A stretch of 7,988 nucleotides of DNA. Source: Planctomycetales bacterium. GTDB lineage: Bacteria > Planctomycetota > Planctomycetia > Planctomycetales > Planctomycetaceae. Each line of letters begins with the position of its first letter. Position 1 is the first letter of the stretch. The notes beneath the pieces are model-generated. The model had not been told where the DNA came from, made no database searches, and worked only from the letters and a program-made list of their open reading frames with translations. Position numbers and translations under genes: made by a program. The DNA is taken from the NCBI GenBank assembly GCA_020050375.1, contig JAGVKR010000568.1:1-7988 (forward strand), in the 5' to 3' direction. Below are positions 1 through 5,968 of the stretch, piece by piece.

Positions 1-975
1 CTGCATCTTCGGCAGCGCCGTCTTGATCTCGTCGATCACGCTCATCGTCGACGCGTCCGCCCGTTTCGTCGCCAGGATGTACACCGCCCGCCGGCCGTTG
101 ACCAGCGCGTACCCGGTCGAGATGTCGGCGGCGTCTTCGATCGAGCCGATGTCGCGCAGATAGACCGTCGGGGTGACGCCCGTCCGGATCGGAATGCTCC
201 CCAGATCGCGGATATCTTTGACCATCGCGTTCGTCGGAACGATCGGATAGTTGTCGCCGACACGCAGGTTTCCGGACGGGCTGACGGTGTTTCCCAGGCT
301 CAGCGCACTGACGACTTCGTCCGGAGACATGTCGTAGGCCCGCAACCGCTGCGGATCGCAGCGAATCACGATGCTCCGCGCGCTTCCGCCGAAGGGGGGC
401 GGCGCCGAGACCCCCGGCAGCGCGGCGAACATCGGCCGCACTTTGAACAACGCCTGATCCTGAATCTCAGCGATCGTTCGCGTCGCGCTCGACAGCACGA
501 GGTAGCCCACCGGCACGCTCCCCGTGTCGAACCGCATCACGAACGGCGAGACCGTCCCCGCCGGCATGAAGGCCCGCGAGCGATTGACGTAGTTGATCGT
601 CTCGGCCATCGCCTGCGCCATGTTTGTTCCGGGGTGGAACGCCAGCTTCATCAGCGCCGACCCCTGCACGTTCCGGCTCTCGACGTGGTGGATCCCGTTG
701 ATGTACAGGAAGTGATACTCGTAGTAGTTGGTCAACAGCCCTTCCATCTGGGCCGGGTCCATTCCGCCGTACGGCTGGCAGACATAGATCACCGGCAGAT
801 CGAGGGCAGGAAAAATATCGATCGGCATCCGGCGGATCGGGAGCTCGACGCCGTGCTGACGCAGGTATTCGTCAACCCCTTTGGGACGAATGGCCAGAAA
901 GCAGGCGAGCGCGACCGAGACGATCGCCACGATCACCGTGATCGGCCGCCGCATCGCGAAGACGATCGGGTTCAT
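1..975 (-). CDS. RND efflux permease, HAE1/AcrB type, N-terminal part (cut by window edge)
   Basis: This is the first 325 residues of an inner-membrane RND transporter, a proton-driven trimeric efflux pump that normally works with a periplasmic adaptor and an outer-membrane channel. The frame is open from the ATG at 975 to the left edge, so the C-terminal two thirds are missing. Residues 1-29 are a start typical of the family ([11 protein letters not shown] followed by TM helix 1). The first periplasmic porter region begins at [15 protein letters not shown] (49-63). Strong family blocks follow: [11 protein letters not shown] (69-79), [15 protein letters not shown] (102-116), [10 protein letters not shown] (191-200) and [10 protein letters not shown] (291-300). 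The proton-relay residues in TM4 lie outside the window. The start has a modest ribosome binding site, GAAGGGA, five bases upstream. Residues 31-46, between TM1 and the first conserved block, look like an insertion relative to the relatives I recall. The substrate cannot be told from this part. The upstream co-directional neighbour is a secreted phosphatase. Family call is firm. Confidence 0.93.
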   Translation of the reverse strand, partial: MNPIVFAMRRPITVIVAIVSVALACFLAIRPKGVDEYLRQHGVELPIRRMPIDIFPALDLPVIYVCQPYGGMDPAQMEGLLTNYYEYHFLYINGIHHVESRNVQGSALMKLAFHPGTNMAQAMAETINYVNRSRAFMPAGTVSPFVMRFDTGSVPVGYLVLSSATRTIAEIQDQALFKVRPMFAALPGVSAPPPFGGSARSIVIRCDPQRLRAYDMSPDEVVSALSLGNTVSPSGNLRVGDNYPIVPTNAMVKDIRDLGSIPIRTGVTPTVYLRDIGSIEDAADISTGYALVNGRRAVYILATKRADASTMSVIDEIKTALPKMQ

Positions 976-1133
976 AAGAATCCCTTCGGCAACCGGGGAA
1001 GCATCGAGGCGGCGACTTCCGGCCGCCGAGCGATCATCAAGAGATATAGTGTACGGACGGACCGGCCTGTCTCAGTCGTCGCAGGTCATGCTGTGCCTGT
1101 GGGATGCGGGCTGGCGAACCTGCCGAGGCTGCC
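976..1133. other. Intergenic gap between phosphatase and RND genes with a GC-rich hairpin
   Basis: These 158 bases separate the phosphatase stop from the RND start, both on the minus strand. A perfect 6-bp inverted repeat (GGCGGC at 1008-1013, GCCGCC at 1022-1027, 8-nt loop) sits about 33 nt before the RND start. It has no T run, so it is not a clear intrinsic terminator. On the minus strand an AT-rich stretch near 1040-1052 (ACACTATATC) could hold a weak -10 box, but I see no convincing -35. Whether the RND gene has its own promoter or is read through from the phosphatase gene cannot be decided. Confidence 0.4.
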
Positions 1134-1742
1134 TCATTTCGCCCACTGACTCCACACCTCCGGCGGTGCGACACGCGCCACAACTTTGAACTTCCCTTCT
1201 CCCAGAGGCTGGAACACGACGATTTCTCCTTCACCGAGATCGCCCAGGTCCTTCCCTGCGGCGTCCTGCAGATTCGGACGATGCGAGACGATGATCCGAT
1301 TCTTGCCTTTCGCCGGGGCTTCCGACAAGAGTTGCTGCAGGGCTTTCGCCCGTCGCTGATTCTCGCGGGGCGAAACGACTTGCCCCCCTTCGGTGACGTC
1401 GACCGACGTCGTGACCGGCCCCAGATCGAGCAGTTTCGACGCTTCCTGGGCCCGATAGAACTTGCTTGACGTGATGTTCTCGACGGGAATATTCAGCGTC
1501 CGAAAGGCGGCCCCCACTCCGCGAGCCTGCTCGCGTCCCTCGTCGGTGAGCTGTCGCTGTGCCTTGACGTTTTCGAGATTCAACGGATCGGTGTCGGCCT
1601 GATCGGCGTTTGTTTTCGGGTGGCGCATAAAGAGGATGTATCCCCCCTTCCTCAGCTCGGGGAGCAACTCGGCCGGTACGGGCGGCCCGGCTTGGGCAAC
1701 GAGTGGCACAACCAGCATGAGCAGACATCCAAAGGCCTTCAC
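1134..1742 (-). CDS. Secreted histidine phosphatase family protein (phosphoglycerate mutase-like fold)
   Basis: This is a 202-residue member of the histidine phosphatase superfamily, in which a histidine is transiently phosphorylated to hydrolyse phosphate esters. The N-terminus (Lys2, a hydrophobic core at about 4-15, then AQA before Gly19) is a signal peptide, so the mature enzyme should be periplasmic. The catalytic motif is R40-H41-P42, with Pro in place of the usual Gly. NADQADTDPLNLENVKAQRQLTDEGREQA (46-74) matches small secreted members of the family. Arg97 in SSKFYRAQE and His154 in IIVSHRPN are the other expected phosphate-pocket residues. I chose GTG at 1742 because AGAAGGAG lies nine bases before it. 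A TTG at 1763 would add seven residues but would place that ribosome binding site inside the gene. The natural substrate is unknown. It is divergent from a PadR gene whose presumed operator overlaps its likely promoter. It lies upstream of, and reads the same way as, the RND gene. Confidence 0.87.
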   Translation of the reverse strand: MKAFGCLLMLVVPLVAQAGPPVPAELLPELRKGGYILFMRHPKTNADQADTDPLNLENVKAQRQLTDEGREQARGVGAAFRTLNIPVENITSSKFYRAQEASKLLDLGPVTTSVDVTEGGQVVSPRENQRRAKALQQLLSEAPAKGKNRIIVSHRPNLQDAAGKDLGDLGEGEIVVFQPLGEGKFKVVARVAPPEVWSQWAK

Positions 1743-1751
1743 GTTGGCGAA

Positions 1752-1759
1752 CTCCTTCT
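1752..1759 (-). promoter_or_regulatory. Ribosome binding site fixing the phosphatase GTG start
   Basis: The minus strand reads AGAAGGAG, then nine bases, then GTG at 1742-1740. This is close to the anti-Shine-Dalgarno complement at normal spacing. It favours the GTG over the in-frame TTG at 1763, which lies upstream of the site. Confidence 0.75.
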
Positions 1760-1889
1760 GCAAATTGACTTGCCGGGGGCATCAGTCCGCCTGCGTCCTC
1801 GCCCAATCCGGCAAAGTCGTGGCGGAACCCGGATCATTCTCACGGCAATGACTGAAACAAGAGCTGACGGCGGAATAAGCGTGGGCGCC

Positions 1890-1917
1890 ATTGTAGCATC
1901 GCATACTTGCTTATCAA
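1890..1917 (-). promoter_or_regulatory. Sigma70-like promoter for the phosphatase (divergent promoter 1)
   Basis: On the minus strand TTGATA (1917-1912) is followed by 16 bases and TACAAT (1895-1890). Each box matches five of six consensus positions. The predicted start of transcription near 1883 gives a leader of about 140 nt before the GTG at 1742. The -35 box overlaps the left arm of the inverted repeat at 1916-1934, so a repressor bound there should block it. Confidence 0.6.
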
Positions 1918-1936
1918 TATCGGGCTGCGATATTAT
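1907..1936 (+). promoter_or_regulatory. Sigma70-like promoter for padR-type gene (divergent promoter 2)
   Basis: TTGCTT (1907-1912) is followed by 18 bases and TATTAT (1931-1936). The -10 box matches five of six consensus positions and the -35 only three. Transcription would begin near 1943, only about four bases before the ATG at 1947. That fits the absence of a ribosome binding site. The inverted repeat at 1916-1934 fills the spacer and enters the -10 box. The -35 box shares base 1912 with the -35 box of the opposing promoter. Confidence 0.5.
1916..1934. promoter_or_regulatory. Inverted repeat, candidate PadR operator
   Basis: AATATCG (1916-1922), a 5-base spacer GGCTG, and CGATATT (1928-1934) form a perfect 7-bp dyad. 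It sits 12 bases upstream of the PadR start and overlaps both divergent promoters. PadR proteins bind as dimers to dyads and commonly repress their own genes. Assigning this site to this regulator is inference from position. The sequence differs from the ATGT-N8-ACAT operator described for phenolic-acid PadR proteins. Confidence 0.6.
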
Positions 1937-1946
1937 AGTCGCCATC

Positions 1947-2261
1947 ATGTTGCGCCAGGTGCTGTCCGGATTCATTCGCCTGCACATTCTGTATCACGCC
2001 GAACTCGAGCCGATCTGTGGCGTCGAGATCATGGAAGAGCTGCGACGGCATGGGTACAAGGTGGGGCCCGGCACGATCTATCCCATGCTCCACGATCTCG
2101 AAGAGGCCGGCTGCCTCTCCCGCCGGGACACCATCGTTGCCGGAAAGCGCCGCAGGAACTATCGGATAACGAAGCGCGGCAGTCGGCTGCTGGGCGCCGC
2201 GAAAGGAAAGCTCCGTGAGCTGTTCAGGGAGCTCGTCGAAGATCGGACACCGACGAAGTGA
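1947..2261 (+). CDS. PadR family transcriptional regulator
   Basis: This is a 104-residue winged helix-turn-helix DNA-binding protein of the short PadR type. Residues 1-58 carry the family core: GFIRLHILYH (8-17), GVEIMEELRRHGY (25-37) and the recognition region GPGTIYPMLHDLEEAGCL (40-57). The wing follows (RDTIVAGKRRRNYRITKRG, 60-78), and a single C-terminal helix (about 80-98) serves for dimerisation. There is no large C-terminal ligand domain, as expected for the short class. I chose ATG at 1947 because homology begins there. The frame is open further upstream, but that part is unlike PadR and lies in front of the promoter. No ribosome binding site is visible, which fits a nearly leaderless mRNA. 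It is probably a repressor of itself and of the divergent phosphatase. PadR proteins often control transporters, so the nearby RND gene could be in the same regulon. The inducer is unknown. Confidence 0.9.
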   Translation: MLRQVLSGFIRLHILYHAELEPICGVEIMEELRRHGYKVGPGTIYPMLHDLEEAGCLSRRDTIVAGKRRRNYRITKRGSRLLGAAKGKLRELFRELVEDRTPTK

Positions 2262-2558
2262 CGCGAGTGCCCCGTGCCTTGCGGCGCATCGGTGTACGGC
2301 TTGTGCCGTTCCGGAATTGCAGCAGGCGGATCTGGCGCACGAGATGATCGCATGACACCCCCCGCTTCATTTTCGCGACCTTGCGCCGATCTGGAAAAAT
2401 ACGCGGGTCGGCCTGTTCGGCTTGCTCGTGATCCGAGAAAATAGTGGAGTCGAATTGGTAAATCGCCGGCCTGCAACAGATCCGAATCATGCACGTGACG
2501 GAGCAACATAATGCAAGCTCATCATTCATCTTACGATTCGCAATCGCAATTTGATGCA

Positions 2559-2568
2559 ATGTTAACAT
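2559..2568. repeat. 10-bp palindrome ATGTTAACAT
   Basis: ATGTTAACAT is a perfect self-complementary 10-mer in the AT-richer patch of the intergenic region. It could be a protein-binding site. It is short enough to be chance, and no promoter elements nearby support a role. Confidence 0.3.
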
Positions 2569-2586
2569 GGGGTGAATGCATGGAAT

Positions 2587-2612
2587 GGTACGCAATAAAT
2601 CCGTTGCGTATC
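2587..2612. repeat. Stem-loop with TACGCAA/TTGCGTA arms
   Basis: TACGCAA (2589-2595) and TTGCGTA (2604-2610) are perfect complements around an 8-base loop. In RNA the stem could extend to nine pairs using one G-U pair (2588/2611) and one G-C pair (2587/2612). No T run follows on either strand, so a simple intrinsic terminator is unlikely. An operator or an RNA structural element is possible. Confidence 0.4.
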
Positions 2613-2865
2613 GTGGTACGAGAGCGCGTCGTTTGAAGAACCCTGACGGAATCGAACCGGACCTGCGTCAAATGCGATGACATGCCGTGATCGCCTGCCA
2701 CAAATTCAAGCGTCGAAGACCGGGGGCCCATCACCAGAATCAGCGCGCGTCTAGCCCATCGGGGCTCGTCTTCAGACGGCACGACGGAATGTGACCGGCC
2801 AAGGATGAGGCCGGACGTGGTAAGGAGTCGTAGCCGCGTCGTCGCAGGAAAACGATGGCCACCCG

Positions 2866-2880
2866 TGCGTTGGAAACGCA
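2866..2880. repeat. Short hairpin TGCGTT-GGA-AACGCA
   Basis: The arms TGCGTT (2866-2871) and AACGCA (2875-2880) are perfect complements around a 3-base loop. No T run follows. It is one of several dyads in the gap before the glycosyltransferase gene. Function unknown. Confidence 0.35.
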
Positions 2881-2926
2881 TCCATCTTGACGTCTGCTGA
2901 AGAACCCGTTAGAGAGTCCGGCTCGG

Positions 2927-2967
2927 CAGCAATTGCTGTGCGAGATTGGCTGAATCTCGCATGTTTT
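2927..2967 (+). promoter_or_regulatory. Abutting palindrome and stem-loop upstream of the glycosyltransferase operon
   Basis: A perfect 12-bp palindrome, CAGCAATTGCTG (2927-2938), is followed without a gap by a perfect 9-bp stem: TGCGAGATT at 2939-2947, loop GGCTG, AATCTCGCA at 2953-2961. TTTT occurs at 2964-2967, two bases after the stem. The stem plus T run resembles a weak intrinsic terminator or attenuator in the plus-strand leader. The palindrome could be a protein-binding site. The element ends 67 nt before the ATG at 3035. The dyads are seen directly; the regulatory role is inferred. Confidence 0.5.
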
Positions 2968-3020
2968 CCGAACGGAATGCAGATTCTTTCACGGGATGCG
3001 GATGAAGGAGCACATCAGTC

Positions 3021-3026
3021 AGGGGG
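3021..3026 (+). promoter_or_regulatory. Ribosome binding site fixing the first glycosyltransferase start
   Basis: AGGGGG is followed by eight bases and ATG at 3035. The in-frame ATGs at 2996 and 3002 have no comparable site in front of them, so 3035 is the better start. Confidence 0.6.
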
Positions 3027-3034
3027 CGCTTTCA

Positions 3035-4444
3035 ATGATCACCAGGGAACGTTTGGCGTGGAACATCAGGCGTTTGCGCGCCAAGGTCGGACGCTGTGCG
3101 TTCCTCGCCGGCCGAGCGGTGCAGATCCTTTGTGATGACGGTCTTTCGGCCGGCTTCCAACGTGTGCGAAGCGCCATTCGGCGGAAGTTGCTTGATCGGC
3201 GAACCGTGCTGGAGCAGTATCTGCCTCAACTGGTCCCCGCGCAGACAAGTTTGGCTGACGTCATCAATCTGCTCGACGAACGCTGGCCGGCCCATCGACC
3301 GATGCGCTCGATCCGCATCCCGAAGGCGACACCTCGGGTGTCGATCGTCACTTGCAGCGTTGGTCATGGCAGCATGTTTGGTGGGGTCGGGACGTCGTTG
3401 GTGCTCGGTGCACTGCTCGCCAATCGACTGGGCGCAGGCCTGCGGTTGATCACCCGATCAGAGCCCCCGAATACCGATCCCCTGAGGGATGTTCTGAAGG
3501 CGAACGGCATCGTGCTCGAAGGAGAATGCGAATCGGCCTTCGCGCCTTCAGAAGGGGGACGTGAAGTGCCGATCGCACCCAGCGACATCTTTCTGTCGAC
3601 TGCCTGGTGGAGCACCCGCAGCCTGCTGCAAACGATTCCGCGCTCGCAACTGGTTAGCATTGTCCAGGAAGATGAGCGGTTGTTTTACAATTACAGCGAC
3701 GATCGGTTGCTCTGCGCTGAGACATTGGAGGAAGGGGGATTTCCCGTCGTCGTCAATACCGAGCAATTGTATCGTCACCTGATCCACGGGCCGGAGCCCT
3801 TGACGAATCTGCAGCAGGACGGATTGTGGTTCGAGCCGGCATTTCCCGGAACAGATCGCCCGCGAACGCCGCGTGCCGCGGGAGCAAAACGCCGTTTCTT
3901 TTTCTACGCCCGGCCGGGAGTCCCGCGGAATCTCTTCTGGCGTGGCATCGAGGCGCTCGCCGCCGCGATCGAGAAAGGCATTCTCCCCGCCGAGGATTGG
4001 GAGTTTCACTGGGTTGGGATGGGGATACTCCCGGTTTCGCTTCCCTGCGGCGCGCAGCCCATTGTCAGCCAGTGTCTGGCCTGGACCGACTATCAGTCGC
4101 TCGTTCGCTCGATGGATGCCGGCTTAACGCTGATGTACACCCCGCATCCATCATACCCTCCCCTGGATCTCGCAGCTTCGGGCGCCGCCGTGCTGACCAA
4201 CGAACATCCGGGAAAGGCCGACTTGTCACGATACTCGTCGAATATTCTGACGGCAAAGCCCGCGATGGCGAGTCTGCTGGAAGGCCTGGAGCGACTGGCG
4301 AAGCTTGCACACGATGACGAGGCGCGGGCTGCGAATCGAGCCGCAGATCATATTTCTCGCGACTGGGCCACGAGCTTCGAACCGGTTGTGCAGCGGCTGG
4401 CGGACCGTTTCACAGAACATCGTGCGGGACGCCGGGCGGCTTGA
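3035..4444 (+). CDS. WsaF-like glycosyltransferase (GT4-type, rhamnan/surface polysaccharide)
   Basis: The protein has 469 residues if it starts at 3035, or 482 from the in-frame ATG at 2996. It resembles GT-B fold glycosyltransferases related to WsaF, a rhamnosyltransferase acting with dTDP-rhamnose in surface glycan synthesis. After a basic N-terminal segment (1-100), the N-terminal Rossmann domain begins at PRVSIVTCSVG (100-110) with the glycine-rich loop GGVGTSL (116-122). LSTAWWSTRSLLQ (187-199) and LVSIVQEDERLFYNYSDD (206-223) are hallmark stretches of the family. The C-terminal domain opens at RRFFFYARPGVPRNLFWRGIE (286-306), continues through WEFHWVG (322-328), and has the donor-site loop SYPPLDLAASGAAVLTN (373-389). 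There Asp replaces the Glu common in GT4 enzymes. No signal peptide or TM helix is seen, so it is cytoplasmic, perhaps membrane-associated. It heads a three-gene run. The donor sugar and acceptor cannot be read from sequence. Confidence 0.85.
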   Translation: MITRERLAWNIRRLRAKVGRCAFLAGRAVQILCDDGLSAGFQRVRSAIRRKLLDRRTVLEQYLPQLVPAQTSLADVINLLDERWPAHRPMRSIRIPKATPRVSIVTCSVGHGSMFGGVGTSLVLGALLANRLGAGLRLITRSEPPNTDPLRDVLKANGIVLEGECESAFAPSEGGREVPIAPSDIFLSTAWWSTRSLLQTIPRSQLVSIVQEDERLFYNYSDDRLLCAETLEEGGFPVVVNTEQLYRHLIHGPEPLTNLQQDGLWFEPAFPGTDRPRTPRAAGAKRRFFFYARPGVPRNLFWRGIEALAAAIEKGILPAEDWEFHWVGMGILPVSLPCGAQPIVSQCLAWTDYQSLVRSMDAGLTLMYTPHPSYPPLDLAASGAAVLTNEHPGKADLSRYSSNILTAKPAMASLLEGLERLAKLAHDDEARAANRAADHISRDWATSFEPVVQRLADRFTEHRAGRRAA

Positions 4445-4525
4445 TTCGCCCTCTCATTCCAAAATCGGCAATCTGTCGATCTCCGAATGGAGCGATTTTT
4501 CGCCGCAGATTCTTGAAAGATTGCC

Positions 4526-4532
4526 AGGAAGG
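4526..4532 (+). promoter_or_regulatory. Ribosome binding site fixing the second glycan gene start
   Basis: AGGAAGG is followed by seven bases and ATG at 4540. This near-consensus site decides against the in-frame TTG at 4441, which overlaps the preceding stop codon and lacks such a site. Confidence 0.75.
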
Positions 4533-4539
4533 CAAACGC

Positions 4540-5946
4540 ATGTATCACCCGCTGCAACAATCGAAACGGCGATTGCACACCCCGGCAGCCAATGTTCGCC
4601 TGAATACGACGGCCGGGGCTGGAGGGCCACGCGACGAACAGCCGCGGTCAGTGGTCTCGCACGACAAGGAACACCGGATCCATTCCGCGCATGGCGACCG
4701 GGAGTCGCTCACACCTATTTCGAGTGACGCGAATTCGGTTGCAGAGCGACCTGCCGTTGATTTCGTCCAGCCATGCGTGGGCTGGTTGCCACGCATCAAG
4801 CGACTGTTCCACCGGTCGCGAGAGATTCTGGTGGGCGAAGGATTCCTGGCGCTGGCGGTTAAATCGACCCGCAAGCTTTTGCGGGTTCTCAGACGCCGGC
4901 TCGGAATCGACTCCGGCGGGCGCAAGGGCAATGTGGCCACGCCGCAGGACAATCTGATTCGATCGATAGTGTCGTTTACGGCCTCGAAGCAGGTCAGAAA
5001 CGGCCGCCGTGCGTGCCGAAGTCTGACTGAAACCGAGCATCTGCTCGGGCAATATTGCCAGCGCTGCCTGCACTTCGAAGATTCGACCTGTGCGCTGATG
5101 AAGTCGGGCGTCTGGCGAGCATCCCCGCCGGCGTTCGTCAGTTCATTGGTGCAGAACGAGGGGGCCTGCCCGATCGGCGCCTGGCCGCCGCGCGCAGTAG
5201 CCCCCATCACGCGTATGAACCTGGTTTATTTCATCTACCCGCTGAAACATCCGGACAACATGTGGCAGTGGAATGTTGCTGAACTGCTCAAGCGAATCCA
5301 TGTGTTCAATGGCCGAAAGATCGTAACTGTGGCGACAGCCGAGCACGGGTCGTTCGCTGATAAAATGCGCGTCGATCCACCCGAAGCAGTGGTTGAGGCG
5401 TTGTCCGGGCATGATATCGAGTTCCGATTTGCGCCCAACGACCCGACCTGCGGTGAAGCGCAGCATTTTCTGCCGGCCATGCGGATGTTAGCGTCCACGA
5501 ATCCGTCCGAGGCCGTTTTCTACGCACATGCGAAGGGGGTCACGCGACCGAAATCGCAGTTGGACGTCATTCAGCGATGGACATTGGAGATGTATCAGCA
5601 CAACCTCGATCGGATTGACGAGGTTCGACAATTGTTGCCCCGGTGGCCCTGCGTTGGAATTGCGAAATCGTATGGATACCCGGAAGCCTTCCGGTTGGGG
5701 AACCAACCGCAACTGGCTTCCGACGGAAACAATCCGTGGCATGGCTGGCACTTTGCCGGCACGTTCTGGTGGGTCCGGCACGATGCTCTATTCTCGAGAC
5801 CCGATTGGGACCAGATCGAGATTTTTCCCCACGCCACGGAACGATATCTCGCCAATTTCTTCAGATCCGATGAAGCGGTCTGCCTGGCCCATGAAGACAT
5901 GGTGCAGCCTTACGACATGGCATGCTGGCAGAGGGCGGCGGCTTGA
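4540..5946 (+). CDS. Putative glycosyltransferase-like protein with internal Cys cluster
   Basis: This 468-residue protein looks assembled from parts. Residues 1-75 are polar and low in predicted structure. Residues 80-121 form a basic helical segment (RSREILVGEGFLALAVKSTRKLLRVLRRR), like linkers seen in multidomain glycosyltransferases. Residues 171-215 hold a possible zinc-binding knot: C173-x2-C176-x7-C184, then CPIGAW with C210. Similar CPxGxW tails occur at the ends of some glycan enzymes; here the motif is internal. Residues 227-460 form the main domain, with YFIYPLKHPDNMWQWNV (230-246), HVFNGRKIV (254-262), FYAHAKGVTRPKS (327-339) and WHGWHFAGTFWWVRHD (400-415). I recall such blocks in uncharacterised proteins of polysaccharide clusters. 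No clear DxD motif is obvious, so catalytic activity is unproven. The gene follows the WsaF-like gene by 95 nt and precedes the ABC-F gene by 22 nt. A surface-glycan role is inferred from context. Confidence 0.72.
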   Translation: MYHPLQQSKRRLHTPAANVRLNTTAGAGGPRDEQPRSVVSHDKEHRIHSAHGDRESLTPISSDANSVAERPAVDFVQPCVGWLPRIKRLFHRSREILVGEGFLALAVKSTRKLLRVLRRRLGIDSGGRKGNVATPQDNLIRSIVSFTASKQVRNGRRACRSLTETEHLLGQYCQRCLHFEDSTCALMKSGVWRASPPAFVSSLVQNEGACPIGAWPPRAVAPITRMNLVYFIYPLKHPDNMWQWNVAELLKRIHVFNGRKIVTVATAEHGSFADKMRVDPPEAVVEALSGHDIEFRFAPNDPTCGEAQHFLPAMRMLASTNPSEAVFYAHAKGVTRPKSQLDVIQRWTLEMYQHNLDRIDEVRQLLPRWPCVGIAKSYGYPEAFRLGNQPQLASDGNNPWHGWHFAGTFWWVRHDALFSRPDWDQIEIFPHATERYLANFFRSDEAVCLAHEDMVQPYDMACWQRAAA

Positions 5947-5959
5947 CGATCCGAGGTCC

Positions 5960-5966
5960 GAGGTGG
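5960..5966 (+). promoter_or_regulatory. Ribosome binding site fixing the ABC-F start
   Basis: GAGGTGG lies just before ATG at 5969. The frame stays open far upstream, through the preceding gene, but that extension is not ABC-like. ABC homology begins a few residues after this ATG. Confidence 0.65.
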
Positions 5967-5968
5967 AA

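Larger units (their letters stand above)
2262..3034. other. Long intergenic region without a supported gene
   Basis: About 770 bases lie between the PadR stop and the glycosyltransferase start. Open frames on both strands are short, lack ribosome binding sites and resemble no family I know. The part near 2500-2605 is visibly richer in A and T than its surroundings. Dyads include ACGGC/GCCGT at 2296-2309, a palindrome at 2559-2568, a stem-loop at 2589-2610, another at 2866-2880 and a cluster at 2927-2961. No clear promoter for the downstream genes was found, though one is expected here. The region could be a decayed gene, a non-coding RNA locus or a long regulatory leader. Confidence 0.5.

Noticed and set aside
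634..1149. 171-residue plus-strand open frame over the RND start
   Set aside because: It is the reverse complement of conserved RND coding sequence and has a His/Arg/Asp-rich composition typical of shadow frames.
2296..2309. ACGGC-TTGT-GCCGT hairpin as a terminator for the PadR gene
   Set aside because: The stem is only 5 bp and no T run follows. It is too weak to call a terminator.
2531..2881. 116-residue open frame on the minus strand in the long gap
   Set aside because: It has no ribosome binding site, no recognised family, a composition rich in Arg, Ser and Thr, and it overlaps several dyads. It is noted only as a possible remnant.
2634..2907. Repeated 10-mer TGAAGAACCC at 2634 and 2898
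   Set aside because: One shared 10-mer in about 770 bases is within chance, and the flanking bases do not match.
2887..3135. 82-residue plus-strand open frame overlapping the first glycosyltransferase start
   Set aside because: It shows no family resemblance and no ribosome binding site, and it runs across the stem-loop cluster and into the glycosyltransferase gene in another frame.
5528..5968. In-frame upstream extension of the ABC-F gene
   Set aside because: It overlaps the preceding gene in another frame and has no ABC homology. The ATG at 5969 has its own ribosome binding site and begins the conserved domain.
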